DNA of 39,656 bases from an uncultured beta proteobacterium (GTDB lineage Bacteria > Pseudomonadota > Gammaproteobacteria > Burkholderiales > Burkholderiaceae_C). Under the pieces are notes generated by a model. That model was given only the letters and a program-made list of their open reading frames with translations, had not been told where the DNA came from and did not search any database. The number at the start of each line of letters is the position of its first letter. The first letter of the stretch is position 1. The translations under genes and the position numbers were made by a program. The DNA is taken from positions 1-39,656 of the forward strand of contig CAIYMN010000313.1 in NCBI GenBank assembly GCA_903927295.1, read 5' to 3'. Shown in pieces: positions 16,618-29,836 of this stretch.

Positions 16618-18909
16618 ATGCAATTTAATCGCTTTTTCCCGCGTGCTGCAACGACTGTGACGTGCCTGGCCCTGATGACCGGTGCGGCGTGGGCTGTCAA
16701 CCCTTTTACGGTACGTGACATCCGCATTGAGGGTTTGCAACGCGTCGAACCAGGAACCATATTCATTTCGCTGCCCGTTCGGGTTGGTGATGTCTACAAC
16801 GACGAAAAGGGTACTTCGGCGATCCGCGCGCTTTTTGACCTTGGCTTATTCAAGGACGTACGGATCGAAGTCAGCGGCGATGTTCTCGTGATTCTGGTCG
16901 AAGAGCGTCCCACGATTGCCGAAGTGGACTTCGTCGGAACCAAGGAATTCGACAAGGATGTTCTGAAGAAGGCGCTACGTGATGTGGGTCTTGCCGATGG
17001 CCGACCTTTTGACAAGGCGCAACTGGACAGGGCGGAGCAGGAACTCAAACGACAGTACATCAATCGCAGTCTTTACGCCGCCGAAGTCGTATCCACCGTG
17101 ACACCGGCCGAGCGCAATCGTGTCAACCTGACGTTTACCGTGGTTGAAGGGGAGCCCGCAAAGATCAGTGAAATCAGAATCGTAGGCAATGAGGTATTTG
17201 GCGAGTCAACGCTTCGAGGTCTGTTTGACCTTGACACCGGCGGCTGGTTGAGTTGGTACACCAAGTCGGATCGCTATTCGCGCGCCAAACTCAATGCCGA
17301 CATTGAAACCCTGCGCTCCTACTACCTGACGCGCGGCTACATCGAGTTCAAGGTCGATTCGACCCAAGTTGCGATACTGCCGAACAAGACAGATATTGCG
17401 ATCACGATCAATGTCACTGAAGGTGATCGATTTGTGGTCAGTGGTGTCAAACTCGAAGGTAATTTCCTTGGCAAGGAAGAGGAATTCAAGTCACTGGTAA
17501 CGATTCAGCCCGGCCAGGCCTACAACGCGGATGAGGTGGTCAGGACCACCAAGGCCTTCACCGACTATTTTGGAAATTTCGGATTTGCTTTTGCGCGTGT
17601 TATTGCGCGACCAGAAATTGATCGAGCCAACAATCGCGTACTGCTCGTCCTCCAGGCCGATCCATCGCGTCGGGCCTATGTTCGCAGAATCAATGTGGTC
17701 GGCAACAGCAGAACTCGCGACGTAGTCGTGCGCCGGGAATTTCGGCAATTTGAGGCCTCATGGTATGACGGCGACAAGATCAGGTTGTCACGTGACCGGG
17801 TAGATCGACTGGGCTACTTCAAGGAAGTCGGCATCGAAACGCAGGAAGTACCGGGCTCGCCAGATCAGGTGGACCTGACGATCAATGTGGTTGACAAGCC
17901 CACGGGGAGCTTGAGCCTTGGAGCCGGTTTTTCAAGTGCTGATGGCTTGGGACTTTCTTTTGGTTTGAAGCAGGACAATGCCTTTGGCTCAGGCAATTCA
18001 CTTGGCGTACAGGTCAATACCAGCAAGATCAATCGTGTCATCGTGTTCAATACGACAGACCCCTACTTCACACAGGACGGCGTGTCACGGACGATTGACC
18101 TGTATCACAAGTCAAGCAGTCCGTATCAGGATCAAAGTTACTATCAACTTGTGTCGACTGGCGGAAGCCTGCGCTTTGGTGTGCCGTTTACCGAGATCGA
18201 TACGGTCTATTTTGGTGCCGGGGTGGAAAAGACCACGATCGTTCCGGGCACGGCGTTGCCCACGTCTTACATGGCGTATGCCAATCAATATGGCTACGAC
18301 AGCATGTCGGTACCGTTCACTGCTGGCTGGGCACGCGACAGCCGGGACAGTGCGCTGTCTCCAAATTCCGGTCGTTTTCAACGCGCTTACGTGGAATGGT
18401 CGGCAGCCGGCGAGGCGCGCTACCTTAGGACAACCTACCAGTATCAGCAGTTCATTCCACTGAACAAGCAATTTACAGTGGCCTTCAATGGAGAGTTCGG
18501 CTGGGGAATGGCGCCTGGCGATCGTTCATTTCCGGTGTTCAAGAAGTTCTTCGGAGGTGGACTCGGATCTGTCCGCGGTTTCGAACAGGGCAGCCTTGGC
18601 CCGCAGGATGCAAGTGGCGTAGCAGTTGGGGGCTCCAGCAAACTCAATTTGAACGTGGAATTGTTGTCTCCCTTCCCTGGATCGGGCAATGACCGGACAT
18701 TGCGGATGTATGCCTTTGGCGATTTGGGTGGCGTGGCAGGCCCTGACGGGGTCAACGCCGACGCGAACAATTTGCGGGCGTCGGTTGGTGTGGGTGTCAG
18801 CTGGATCTCGCCTATGGGTCCCTTGCGCCTTGCGTTTGCCAAACCAATCAAGAAATATGATGGCGATAAAATACAGAACATGCAATTTCAGATTGGGACG
18901 AATTTCTAA
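16618..18909 (+). CDS. bamA: Outer membrane protein assembly factor BamA
   Basis: BamA is the Omp85 core of the machine that inserts beta-barrel proteins into the outer membrane. The 763-residue precursor has a signal peptide (cleavage likely after AWA, residue 26). A set of POTRA repeats follows, starting at FTVRDIRIEGLQRVEPGTIF, and then the C-terminal 16-strand barrel. The lid-lock motif VRGFEQG begins at Val652 and the protein ends in Phe, the usual outer-membrane signature. ATG 16618 was preferred over upstream in-frame starts because it gives a clean signal peptide; no strong ribosome-binding site is seen. The TAA stop shares a base with the skp ATG. Confidence 0.97.
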   Translation: MQFNRFFPRAATTVTCLALMTGAAWAVNPFTVRDIRIEGLQRVEPGTIFISLPVRVGDVYNDEKGTSAIRALFDLGLFKDVRIEVSGDVLVILVEERPTIAEVDFVGTKEFDKDVLKKALRDVGLADGRPFDKAQLDRAEQELKRQYINRSLYAAEVVSTVTPAERNRVNLTFTVVEGEPAKISEIRIVGNEVFGESTLRGLFDLDTGGWLSWYTKSDRYSRAKLNADIETLRSYYLTRGYIEFKVDSTQVAILPNKTDIAITINVTEGDRFVVSGVKLEGNFLGKEEEFKSLVTIQPGQAYNADEVVRTTKAFTDYFGNFGFAFARVIARPEIDRANNRVLLVLQADPSRRAYVRRINVVGNSRTRDVVVRREFRQFEASWYDGDKIRLSRDRVDRLGYFKEVGIETQEVPGSPDQVDLTINVVDKPTGSLSLGAGFSSADGLGLSFGLKQDNAFGSGNSLGVQVNTSKINRVIVFNTTDPYFTQDGVSRTIDLYHKSSSPYQDQSYYQLVSTGGSLRFGVPFTEIDTVYFGAGVEKTTIVPGTALPTSYMAYANQYGYDSMSVPFTAGWARDSRDSALSPNSGRFQRAYVEWSAAGEARYLRTTYQYQQFIPLNKQFTVAFNGEFGWGMAPGDRSFPVFKKFFGGGLGSVRGFEQGSLGPQDASGVAVGGSSKLNLNVELLSPFPGSGNDRTLRMYAFGDLGGVAGPDGVNADANNLRASVGVGVSWISPMGPLRLAFAKPIKKYDGDKIQNMQFQIGTNF

Positions 18910-19427
18910 TGAACGACTTATTACGTCAATGTGCCACCGGTGTGATGTTCGGTGGCTTGCTGATTCTGGCTCCGGTTCAGGCGCAAGAGTTTCGCATCGG
19001 GTTCGTCAGCACCGATCGTATTTTCAAGGAGGCGAGCACCGCCAAGGCCGCTCAAGCCAAGCTGGAACAAGAGTTTTCCAAGCGGGAAAAAGACATTGTT
19101 GATCTGGGTACGACGTTGAAGTCGATGGTTGACAAGTTTGAGCGCGAGGGACCGACACTGCCAGAAGGTCAAAGGACGAGTCGGCAAAAGCAGTTGCTTG
19201 ATCAGGACCGTGAGCTACAGCGCAAGCGCCGCGAGTTCCAGGAAGACCTGACTTCAAGAAAAAATGAGGAACTGCAGCAGGTCCTGGAACGCGCCAACAA
19301 GGTGGTCAAACAGGTTGCTGAAACAGAGAAATACGATCTGGTCCTGCAAGAGGCCGTATACGTCAATCCAAAACATGACATTACAGACAAAGTCATCAAA
19401 ACATTGAATGCGGGTGGCGTGAAGTAG
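18909..19427 (+). CDS. skp: Periplasmic chaperone Skp/OmpH
   Basis: Skp holds unfolded outer-membrane proteins in the periplasm on their way to the Bam complex. The 172-residue precursor has a signal peptide ending near VQAQ (residue 26), then FRIGFVSTDRIFKEAS, and a long Lys/Glu-rich helical region (about 35-140) expected to form the coiled tentacles of the trimer. Its start overlaps the bamA stop by one base (TAATG), which implies translational coupling between barrel assembly factor and chaperone. Confidence 0.93.
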   Translation: MNDLLRQCATGVMFGGLLILAPVQAQEFRIGFVSTDRIFKEASTAKAAQAKLEQEFSKREKDIVDLGTTLKSMVDKFEREGPTLPEGQRTSRQKQLLDQDRELQRKRREFQEDLTSRKNEELQQVLERANKVVKQVAETEKYDLVLQEAVYVNPKHDITDKVIKTLNAGGVK

Positions 19428-19448
19428 AACGGCTGAGGCATTTCAAGA

Positions 19449-20447
19449 GTGGGCCTGAGTCTCGGTTCGATTGTTGATGAGCTCGGTGGCGAACTCCATG
19501 GCGACCCTGCCCTGATGATCAACGGCTTGGCGACGCTGGAAACAGCCGGCTCGGACGACTTGAGTTTTCTGAGCCATGTTCGCTACCGGAACCAACTGGC
19601 GAACTCTCGGGCCGCTTGCGTGATCGTTGACCGGCAGATGTACGCTGCGGCGTTGTTGCGCGGCGCCTGCATTGTCGCCGACGAACCCTATCTGTATTTC
19701 GCCCGCCTTACGCAACTCTGGAAACGCATCGTACAGGGGCCGCCGAAATTGCTGAGGCATCCGAGCGCGGTGATCGATCCGCTGGCCACCGTACATCCGA
19801 GTGCGCGCATAGGTCCCTTGTGCGTGATCGAAGGCGGTGCGCACATCGGAGCTGACACCGAACTCAAGTCGCGCGTCACCGTGGCAGAAGGGTGCGTCAT
19901 TGGTCAGCGCTGTCTCCTTCACCCTGGCGTTGTGATTGGCGCAGACGGATTTGGGTTTGCACCACATGCCGGAGGCTGGGAAAAGATTGAACAGCTTGGT
20001 GCGGTCCGGATTGGCGATGACGTTGAAATTGGTGCCAATACGTGTATTGATCGTGGTGCTTTGCAAGATACCGTTATCGAGGACGGCGTCAAACTCGACA
20101 ACTTGATCCAGATCGGTCACAACGTGCGCATCGGCAAGAACACGGCGATGGCTGGTTGCGCTGGCGTCGCGGGTAGCGCCATCATTGGCGCCAATTGCAC
20201 CATTGGTGGTGGCGCCGTAGTACTCGGGCATCTTGTGCTGGCCGACCGCGTCAGTATTTCGGCGGCCACGGTGGTGACACGCTCGATCCTCAAGGCCGGA
20301 CATTACACAGGCATCTTTCCAATTGACGACAATGGCGCTTGGGAAAAGAACGCGGCTTCGGTCAAGCAGTTACACGGTTTGCGAGACCGCATTCGTGCCC
20401 TGGAAGCCATTGCAAAGAAATCGACACCCAAGTTAGACCAAGCATGA
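19449..20447 (+). CDS. lpxD: UDP-3-O-acylglucosamine N-acyltransferase
   Basis: LpxD adds the N-linked acyl chain in the third step of lipid A synthesis. The 332-residue protein has the N-terminal uridine-binding domain (through about residue 110) and then hexapeptide repeats of the left-handed beta helix. The catalytic region [12 protein letters not shown] contains the essential His, and GADGFGFAP is the family block. GTG 19449 is the only reasonable start; the upstream region has a weak AAGA. The stop overlaps the fabZ start as ATGA. Confidence 0.96.
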   Translation: MGLSLGSIVDELGGELHGDPALMINGLATLETAGSDDLSFLSHVRYRNQLANSRAACVIVDRQMYAAALLRGACIVADEPYLYFARLTQLWKRIVQGPPKLLRHPSAVIDPLATVHPSARIGPLCVIEGGAHIGADTELKSRVTVAEGCVIGQRCLLHPGVVIGADGFGFAPHAGGWEKIEQLGAVRIGDDVEIGANTCIDRGALQDTVIEDGVKLDNLIQIGHNVRIGKNTAMAGCAGVAGSAIIGANCTIGGGAVVLGHLVLADRVSISAATVVTRSILKAGHYTGIFPIDDNGAWEKNAASVKQLHGLRDRIRALEAIAKKSTPKLDQA

Positions 20448-20884
20448 TGGACATACACAAAATTCTGAACAAATTGCCGCATCGCTATCCCTTCTTGCTG
20501 GTGGATAGGGTGCTGGAGATCGACAAGGGAAAAAGCATCAAGGCGCTAAAGAACGTCACCATCAACGAGCCGTTCTTCGAGGGACATTTCCCCAATCGCC
20601 CGGTGATGCCGGGGGTGCTCATGCTGGAGGCGCTGGCACAGGCTTCGGCTCTGCTGTCGTTTGACGCGCTTGACGCGTCACCGGACGACAAGATGATTTA
20701 CTACTTTGCCGGGATGAACGATGTGCGCTTCAGGCGTCCAGTGGAGCCGGGAGACCAGCTCATTCTGGAAGCGCAACTGCTGCGCATGAAAGCTGGTATT
20801 TTCAAGTTCAAGACCCGGGCTCTGGTTGGCGGCGAGATCGCCGTGGAAGCTGAGCTCACCTGCGCCATGCGCTCCATCAAGTAA
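20444..20884 (+). CDS. fabZ: 3-hydroxyacyl-[ACP] dehydratase FabZ
   Basis: FabZ dehydrates 3-hydroxyacyl-ACP in fatty-acid elongation and competes with LpxA/LpxD for hydroxyacyl-ACP, which explains its place in this cluster. The 146-residue hot-dog-fold protein has [12 protein letters not shown] near the N terminus and the active-site His48 ([13 protein letters not shown]) and Glu62. Two adjacent ATG codons exist; the first overlaps the lpxD stop (ATGA). lpxA begins 10 bases after its stop. Confidence 0.97.
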   Translation: MMDIHKILNKLPHRYPFLLVDRVLEIDKGKSIKALKNVTINEPFFEGHFPNRPVMPGVLMLEALAQASALLSFDALDASPDDKMIYYFAGMNDVRFRRPVEPGDQLILEAQLLRMKAGIFKFKTRALVGGEIAVEAELTCAMRSIK

Positions 20885-20894
20885 GGGGTGTGGC

Positions 20895-21689
20895 GTGACT
20901 GCGATTCATGCTACTGCCATCGTTGATCCGGGCGCCGAACTTGATGCGTCTGTCAGTGTTGGCGCCTATTCGCTGATTGGCCCCCATGTCAAGATCGGTG
21001 CCGGGACCACGGTTGGTGCGCATTGTGTCATCGAGGGTCATACCACGATCGGGCATGACAACCGGATCTTTCAATTCAATTCGCTTGGCGCCATTCCACA
21101 GGACAAGAAGTACCGGGGTGAGCCCTGTGGACTGCAGATTGGCGATCGCAACACGATTCGCGAGTTTTGCACTTTCAACATCGGGTCCCCCGGTGATCTG
21201 GGTGTGACGAAAATCGGCGATGACAACTGGATCATGGCCTACACCCATGTGGCCCACGACTGCCAAATCGATGACCACACGACGCTGGCCAATAACACGA
21301 CACTGGGCGGGCATGTACATTTGGGGCAATGGGTGACGATTGGTGGCCTCACCGGTATTCACCAGTTTGTGAAGGTTGGTGCCCATGCCATGGTTGGGTT
21401 TGCCAGCGCCGTAGCGCAGGATGTTCCACCGTACATGCTGGTCGATGGAAACCCGCTGTCGGTGCGGGGCGTCAACAGCATCGGTTTGCGCCGGCGCGAT
21501 TTCACAGCCGAGCGCGTGGCCGTGGTCAAGGCCATGCACAAGGCGCTCTACCGGGAAGACTTGACGTTGCAGCTGGCACGGGAACGAATCGCGGACTTGT
21601 CGAAGAAGCATCCCGAATCTTTTGCTGATGTCCAAATGATGCTTTCGTTCCTGGAGCAATCGTCGCCACAGCGCGGAATCGTGCGTTGA
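20895..21689 (+). CDS. lpxA: UDP-N-acetylglucosamine acyltransferase
   Basis: LpxA carries out the first step of lipid A synthesis, moving 3-hydroxyacyl from ACP to UDP-GlcNAc. The 264-residue protein is mostly left-handed beta-helix hexapeptides. The catalytic His lies in the YTHVAHDC block, followed by [13 protein letters not shown] and the C-terminal GLRRRDF helix region. The start is GTG 20895 with AAGGGG six bases upstream; the family start [12 protein letters not shown] fits. It is followed at once by lpxB. Confidence 0.97.
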   Translation: MTAIHATAIVDPGAELDASVSVGAYSLIGPHVKIGAGTTVGAHCVIEGHTTIGHDNRIFQFNSLGAIPQDKKYRGEPCGLQIGDRNTIREFCTFNIGSPGDLGVTKIGDDNWIMAYTHVAHDCQIDDHTTLANNTTLGGHVHLGQWVTIGGLTGIHQFVKVGAHAMVGFASAVAQDVPPYMLVDGNPLSVRGVNSIGLRRRDFTAERVAVVKAMHKALYREDLTLQLARERIADLSKKHPESFADVQMMLSFLEQSSPQRGIVR

Positions 21690-21690
21690 T

Positions 21691-22824
21691 ATGAAGTTCG
21701 GCATGGTTGCCGGCGAAGCATCGGGTGATTTGCTGGCTGCCCTGTTACTCGATGGGTTGCATCAACGCTGGCCTGACTTGAGTGCGGTTGGCATTGGCGG
21801 ACCCCAGATGGCTGGTTGTGGATTCGAGGCCTGGTGGCCGCACCATAAGCTGTCAGTGCATGGCTATGGCTGGGAGGTACTGCGCCGCTACCGTGAAATT
21901 TTCAACATTCGGGAACAACTGAAGGTCCGACTGTTGCGCCAGCCCCCGAACCTGTTCATCGGTGTTGATGCCCCGGATTTCAACCTCGACCTCGAGGCAG
22001 CCTTGAAGGCCAGGGACATCAAGACGGTGCACTTTGTTTCGCCGTCGGTCTGGGCCTGGCGCCCGGAGCGTATCAAGAAAATCCGCAGCAGCGTTGACCA
22101 CGTGCTTTGTATCTTCCCTTTCGAGCCCGCTTTGTTGGCGCAGCACGGCATCGCCGCGACGTACGTAGGGCATCCACTGGCCAATGTGATACCGATGGAA
22201 CCGGATCGTGCGGCGGCGCGCAAGACCCTGGGGCTTGCCGTGGAAGATCAGGTCGTGGCCATCCTCCCAGGCAGTCGGAAATCGGAAATCAGCCACCTGG
22301 CAAGCCGGTTTTTTCGGACGGCATTGCGATTGCAGCAGCAGCGCCCGGCCCTTCAATTTGTTGTTCCCGCGGCGCCCGGGCTCAGATCCGAAATTGAACT
22401 GGCCGCTCGCAACAGCGCGCTGACGCGCAATCTGCAGATCATCGAGGGGCAGGCCCACACCGTCCTGGCGGCCTGTGACGTCACTCTGATCGCCAGCGGC
22501 ACCGCTACGCTGGAGGCGGCCCTCTTCAAACGGCCGATGGTGATTGCCTACCATATGGCTTGGTGGTCATGGCAAATCATGCGTCGCAAGAGGTTGCAGC
22601 CCTGGGTTGGACTGCCCAACATCCTGTGCGAGGAATTTGTCGTGCCGGAATTACTGCAGGAGGCGGCCGAGCCCGACGCGCTGTCCGACGCCGTGCTCTC
22701 CTGGCTTGATGCACCCGAGAAAGTAGCCGCATTGCAGCGCCGCTTCCTTCACCTGCATCGGCAACTCCAGCGTAACACCCCTGAACTGGCCACCCATGCG
22801 ATCGAGCAAGTACTTCAAGGCTGA
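21691..22824 (+). CDS. lpxB: Lipid-A-disaccharide synthase
   Basis: LpxB joins UDP-2,3-diacylglucosamine and lipid X to the lipid A disaccharide at the inner face of the inner membrane. The 377-residue glycosyltransferase family 19 protein shows VAGEASGD at residues 5-12, [24 protein letters not shown] and LPGSRKSEI, all diagnostic. ATG 21691 lies one base after the lpxA stop. The last 29 bases overlap the rnhB start. Confidence 0.97.
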   Translation: MKFGMVAGEASGDLLAALLLDGLHQRWPDLSAVGIGGPQMAGCGFEAWWPHHKLSVHGYGWEVLRRYREIFNIREQLKVRLLRQPPNLFIGVDAPDFNLDLEAALKARDIKTVHFVSPSVWAWRPERIKKIRSSVDHVLCIFPFEPALLAQHGIAATYVGHPLANVIPMEPDRAAARKTLGLAVEDQVVAILPGSRKSEISHLASRFFRTALRLQQQRPALQFVVPAAPGLRSEIELAARNSALTRNLQIIEGQAHTVLAACDVTLIASGTATLEAALFKRPMVIAYHMAWWSWQIMRRKRLQPWVGLPNILCEEFVVPELLQEAAEPDALSDAVLSWLDAPEKVAALQRRFLHLHRQLQRNTPELATHAIEQVLQG

Positions 22825-23413
22825 ACAGGCATCCTTGAATTGGGACATACCCGGTCTCGTGGCAGGCGTCGACGAAGCTGGTCGAGGTCCACTGGCGGGT
22901 CCGGTGGTGGCCGCCGCCGTCATTCTGGATGACTGTGAACCGATCAAGGGCCTGGCTGATTCCAAGACGCTGACTGCTTTGCGACGTGAAAAGCTGTTTG
23001 ACGAAATTCGCGCCAAAGCCTTGTGTTGCTCGATTGCGCAGGCCAGTGTCGAGGAAATCGAGCAGCTCAACATTCTGCAGGCAACACTTTTGGCCATGCG
23101 CCGTGCCGTCGAGGGCTTGCGACTCAAACCGGTCAAGGTCCTGGTCGATGGCAATCAACTGCCATTGCTTGATGTACTGGCCGAGGCGATTGTCAAAGGC
23201 GATAGTCTGGTGCCTGCCATTTCCGCGGCATCGATCCTGGCCAAAGTACAGCGTGATCGCTGGTGCGTAGAGTACGACCTGCAGTTCCCGCAGTACGGCT
23301 TTGCAAAGCACAAGGGGTACGGTACGGCCGCGCACCTTGAGGCCCTGCGCCTTCATGGGGCCTGTCCGCAGCATCGAAAAACCTTCCGCCCGGTGGCCGA
23401 GGTCATGAAATGA
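22796..23413 (+). CDS. rnhB: Ribonuclease HII
   Basis: RNase HII nicks at ribonucleotides incorporated in DNA and degrades RNA in hybrids. The 205-residue protein contains the metal-binding pair Asp26-Glu27 in [13 protein letters not shown], the VLVDGN Asp, and the [11 protein letters not shown] block. ATG 22796 lies inside the end of lpxB (29-base overlap); no later ATG gives a full N terminus. Its stop overlaps the next start as ATGA. Placement behind lpxB is common in proteobacteria. Confidence 0.95.
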   Translation: MRSSKYFKAEQASLNWDIPGLVAGVDEAGRGPLAGPVVAAAVILDDCEPIKGLADSKTLTALRREKLFDEIRAKALCCSIAQASVEEIEQLNILQATLLAMRRAVEGLRLKPVKVLVDGNQLPLLDVLAEAIVKGDSLVPAISAASILAKVQRDRWCVEYDLQFPQYGFAKHKGYGTAAHLEALRLHGACPQHRKTFRPVAEVMK

Positions 23414-24219
23414 GCACTGCGCCATTCCAACGCATCAGCTCGCGTGACAACGCTTTTCTGAAAGACCTGCGGCGCCTGTCACAGGACAGCACCGCCTACC
23501 GTAAACAGGGCCGATTCTGGGTCGAGGGCGAGCACCTGTGTGGCGCTGCGCTGGCACGCGGAGTCAAGCCCGTGGCGGCCATTTTTTCAGAGTCCTTTTG
23601 GTCAGCCGCGCCGTCCGCGTGGGCCGAAGTGACCAGCAACAACATTGTCATAGCCGACAGCCTGTTCGCCGACATCGGCGTTCTTGAGTCCTCAGCCGGC
23701 ATCGGCTTTGTGTTTGAACTGCCGGCGACCAGGGTTTTGCAGCCAACATTGGCCTCCGTCATTCTTGATCGGGTTCAGGACGCGGGCAATGTCGGATCCA
23801 TTTTGCGCAGTGCCAGCGCTTTCGGTTTCACACAGATCATCGCCCTGAAAGGTACCGCTGCGCTTTGGAGTCCGAAGGTGTTGCGAGCGGGTATGGGCGC
23901 CCACTGGGGCTTGCAGCTGCTCGAGGGTGTGGAGCCTGCTCACGTATCCAGTTTGACCATGCCCATCATCGTCACGAGCTCGCATCAGGGTGAGTACCTT
24001 CATCAGGCACAGCACGGGAAATCCCTTCCCATGCCATGTGCCTGGGCATTCGGGCACGAAGGGCAGGGCGTTGGCGTCGAACTTGAAGCGTTGGCGGGTC
24101 TGCAAATTCGCATTGCACAACCGGGCGGTGAGGAGTCACTCAACGTCGCTGCAGCGGCCGCCATTTGCCTGCACGCCAGTGGCAGCCAGCACCTGTCTGC
24201 GGTCTTGCCTCGGCTATAA
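23410..24219 (+). CDS. TrmH/SpoU-family RNA 2'-O-methyltransferase
   Basis: Members methylate ribose 2'-OH in rRNA or tRNA with SAM through a knotted SPOUT domain. The 269-residue protein has an N-terminal substrate-binding part (about 1-105), then motif 1 ([22 protein letters not shown]), motif 2 (FGHEGQGV) and motif 3 ([14 protein letters not shown]). This domain order fits the RlmB-like branch, but the RNA target cannot be named from sequence. The start overlaps the rnhB stop (ATGA). It is the last gene of the long block; the TATAAT likely used by carA lies at its 3' end. Confidence 0.88.
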   Translation: MSTAPFQRISSRDNAFLKDLRRLSQDSTAYRKQGRFWVEGEHLCGAALARGVKPVAAIFSESFWSAAPSAWAEVTSNNIVIADSLFADIGVLESSAGIGFVFELPATRVLQPTLASVILDRVQDAGNVGSILRSASAFGFTQIIALKGTAALWSPKVLRAGMGAHWGLQLLEGVEPAHVSSLTMPIIVTSSHQGEYLHQAQHGKSLPMPCAWAFGHEGQGVGVELEALAGLQIRIAQPGGEESLNVAAAAAICLHASGSQHLSAVLPRL

Positions 24220-24220
24220 T
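24215..24220 (+). promoter_or_regulatory. Candidate -10 box of the carAB promoter
   Basis: A perfect TATAAT lies over the stop region of the preceding methyltransferase gene, about 120 bases before carA. The -35 region at 17 bases is weak. Transcription would begin near 24227, just before the nested inverted repeats of the leader. Confidence 0.5.
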
Positions 24221-24240
24221 GAAGCGCTTCACCGCACGCT

Positions 24241-24318
24241 GTACGCCCAGAGCCTTCTCAAGCAAAATCCCTCAATATTGCAAGCCAAGAGTCAACGCTT
24301 GAGCACGTTTGGGCGTAC
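24241..24318 (+). promoter_or_regulatory. carA leader with two nested inverted repeats
   Basis: GTACGCCC (24241-24248) is the exact complement of GGGCGTAC (24311-24318), and inside it CTCAAGC (24257-24263) is the exact complement of GCTTGAG (24297-24303). The gaps between inner and outer arms are 8 and 7 bases, so both can stack in one long interrupted stem with a 33-base inner loop. No U-tract follows. This could be an RNA control element or, in DNA form, paired operators for an arginine or pyrimidine regulator. Confidence 0.5.
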
Positions 24319-24342
24319 CCGAAAACCCATCCGGAGAACCCA

Positions 24343-25537
24343 GTGCTTTTGTCTTTACAGGGAATCTATCCCGCCGCTATCCTGGCGCTCGCAGACGGCA
24401 CGGTGTTTGTCGGAAATTCCATAGGAGCCGCTGGCTCCACGGTTGGCGAGGTAGTGTTCAACACTGCCATGACCGGCTACCAGGAAATTCTGACGGACCC
24501 GAGTTACTGTCAGCAAATCGTGACGTTGACCTACCCACACATCGGTAACTATGGTGTCAATCCGCAGGACGTCGAAGCTGCCAGGGTACACGCCGCTGGA
24601 TTGATCATCCGGGACCTGCCCTTGGTGGCTTCCAGTTTTCGCTCCACCATGTCGCTGTCACAGTACCTCGTGCAGGAGAACACGGTCGCCATCGCCAATC
24701 TGGATACACGCCAGCTGACGCGCCATCTGCGTACCCGCGGCGCGCAAAACGGTTGCATTCTGACTTTGAGCGCTGGGGAAAGCGTTACGCAGACGAGCGT
24801 TGACCGAGCCTTGGCCCTGGCCCAAAGCGCCCCCAGCATGGCTGGTACTGATCTGGCGAAGGTGGTCTCGACCAAGGCCGCCTACGAGTGGACACAGACC
24901 GAATGGCACTTGGCACATTCGCAGGCCAACGGCAAGGCCGGGTTTGGTACCCGGACCGACAGTCGATTCCATGTCGTGGCCTATGATTTTGGCGTCAAGT
25001 TCAATATCCTGCGCATGCTGGCAGAGCGGGCATGTCGGGTCACCGTGCTACCGGCCCAGACCAGTGCAGCGCAGGCTCTTGCCCTTGAACCGGACGGAAT
25101 TTTCCTCAGCAATGGTCCCGGTGATCCACAGCCTTGTGACTACGCGATCAAAGCGGTTGCAGAGCTCATAGAGACCGCCATTCCGACCTTCGGCATCTGC
25201 CTGGGTCACCAGATCATGGCGTTGGCCAGTGGCGCAAAGACATTCAAAATGAAATTCGGTCATCACGGTGCCAACCATCCTGTCAAGGACCTTGACAGTG
25301 GGCGTGTCAGTATCACGAGCCAGAATCATGGTTTTGCAGTCGACGAGACGACCTTGCCGGCCAATTTGCGCGCCACCCACGTCAGTTTGTTCGACGGCAC
25401 GCTGCAGGGACTCGCGCGCACGGACCGACCCGCATTTTGCTTTCAAGGGCATCCAGAGGCCTCGCCGGGACCGCACGACATCGCCTATCTGTTTGATCGC
25501 TTCACTGCGCTCATGGACAAGGCACAGGAGAAGAAGA

Positions 25538-25545
<8 letters not shown>
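24343..25545 (+). CDS. carA: Carbamoyl-phosphate synthase small (glutaminase) subunit
   Basis: CarA hydrolyses glutamine and passes ammonia to CarB for carbamoyl phosphate, the shared precursor of arginine and pyrimidines. The 400-residue protein has the N-terminal CPSase domain and a class I glutamine amidotransferase domain. The nucleophile Cys286 lies in FGICLGHQ, with His370 and Glu372 in HPEASPGP. The start is GTG 24343, with CGGAG about 8 bases upstream. It overlaps carB by 8 bases. Confidence 0.97.
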
Positions 25546-28830
<3,285 letters not shown>

Positions 28831-28834
<4 letters not shown>

Positions 28835-28860
28835 TTTTGAACTGACATTCACGGCATAAT
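28831..28860 (+). promoter_or_regulatory. Candidate greA promoter
   Basis: TTGATT (28831-28836) and CATAAT (28855-28860) are 18 bases apart, a plausible sigma-70 promoter that overlaps the carB stop. The start of transcription would be near 28867, right at the foot of the following hairpin. Confidence 0.45.
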
Positions 28861-28868
28861 CGAGTCCT

Positions 28869-28902
28869 ACCGCCGGACGGCAACGTTCGGCGGTTTCCTT
28901 TT
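28869..28902 (+). terminator. Intrinsic terminator hairpin between carB and greA
   Basis: Arms at 28869-28879 and 28884-28894 form an 11-bp stem (one G-T pair) capped by a GCAA tetraloop, followed by TTCCTTTT. It can end the carAB transcript, and if the upstream promoter is used it also sits at the very 5' end of greA mRNA. Confidence 0.8.
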
Positions 28903-28926
28903 GTGCAATCCATAACGGAGCAGCAA

Positions 28927-29403
28927 GTGGCTACCATACCCATTACGAAACGCGGCGCTGAAAAGCTCAAGGCCGAGTTGCAAAAACTCAAGACGGTTGA
29001 TCGCCCGTCAGTCATCAATGCGATTGCCGAAGCACGCGCGCAGGGCGATCTGAGCGAAAACGCCGAGTACGAGGTTGCCAAGGATCGCCAGGGTTTCATT
29101 GAGGGCCGCATCCAGGAGGTCGAGGGCAAACTGTCTGCCAGCCAGATCATCGACCCCTCTGAACTCAATGCCGGGGGCCGCGTCGTGTTTGGTGCCACGG
29201 TGACTCTTGAAGACGAAGCCTCGGGAAATCAGGTCACCTACCAGATCGTCGGTGAAGACGAGGCTGACATCAAGCTCGGGTTGATCAATATCGGCAGTCC
29301 AATTGCCCGTGCCTTGATTGGCAAGGAGGAGGGCGACAGCGTTGAAGTGCAGGCGCCGGGTGGGGCCAGGCACTACGAGGTGGTGGCAGTCAGCTACATT
29401 TGA
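28927..29403 (+). CDS. greA: Transcription elongation factor GreA
   Basis: GreA rescues backtracked RNA polymerase by stimulating transcript cleavage. The 158-residue length equals that of E. coli. The N-terminal coiled coil ([17 protein letters not shown]) carries the tip residues in [14 protein letters not shown], where Asp and Glu coordinate metal in the polymerase channel; the C-terminal FKBP-like domain ends in [12 protein letters not shown] 28927 was chosen because GGAG lies 7 bases before it and the family starts MATIP. An upstream in-frame start at 28903 lies in the terminator tail and is unlikely. Confidence 0.96.
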   Translation: MATIPITKRGAEKLKAELQKLKTVDRPSVINAIAEARAQGDLSENAEYEVAKDRQGFIEGRIQEVEGKLSASQIIDPSELNAGGRVVFGATVTLEDEASGNQVTYQIVGEDEADIKLGLINIGSPIARALIGKEEGDSVEVQAPGGARHYEVVAVSYI

Positions 29404-29407
29404 ATCG

Positions 29408-29824
29408 ATGACGCGTCTTGCACTTTGGGGCGTTGCGCTGTGGTGGAGCAGCCTGGGGCTCATCGGCTTTCTGGTCGTTCCGCTGCTATTTGCACGTTTG
29501 CCGACACCGGCCATGGCAGGCAATATGGCTGCTGGCCTGTTTCAGGCGCAAACCTGGATTTCGCTTTTGTGCGGTCTCGTGCTTCTGCTCAGCGGGCAAT
29601 CCCGGCGGCGGACCTCGCCAGCGCTTCTTTCGCCTGCTGTCCTGATGTTCATCATGGCGGGCATGCTGCTGGCCTTGTTGTCTGAATTTTCGGTCGCGCC
29701 GCGCATCTTGGCGCGCGAGAATTTGCGTCTCTGGCACGGCATCGGGAGCGCCATGTATGCACTCCAGTTCTTGTTCGCCTCGCTGGTATTCTGGAAGTTG
29801 ACGCCGCCGGCGTCGATCGAATGA
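29408..29824 (+). CDS. DUF4149-type small integral membrane protein
   Basis: This 138-residue protein is strongly hydrophobic with about four membrane segments (roughly 5-25, 45-63, 72-92 and 112-132). It has short polar links, including the conserved-looking SVAPRILARENLRLWHGIGSAMY. The function of the family is unknown. ATG 29408 lies 4 bases after the greA stop, so it is co-transcribed with greA. The same neighbour pair (greA and this protein, then yhbY) is typical of Burkholderiales, which supports the call. Confidence 0.82.
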   Translation: MTRLALWGVALWWSSLGLIGFLVVPLLFARLPTPAMAGNMAAGLFQAQTWISLLCGLVLLLSGQSRRRTSPALLSPAVLMFIMAGMLLALLSEFSVAPRILARENLRLWHGIGSAMYALQFLFASLVFWKLTPPASIE

Positions 29825-29836
29825 GAGGATTCGCGT

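Noticed and set aside
25268-25537. Extended CarB starting 90 codons earlier
   Set aside because: It would overlap carA massively; ATG 25538 has GGAG and the family N terminus.
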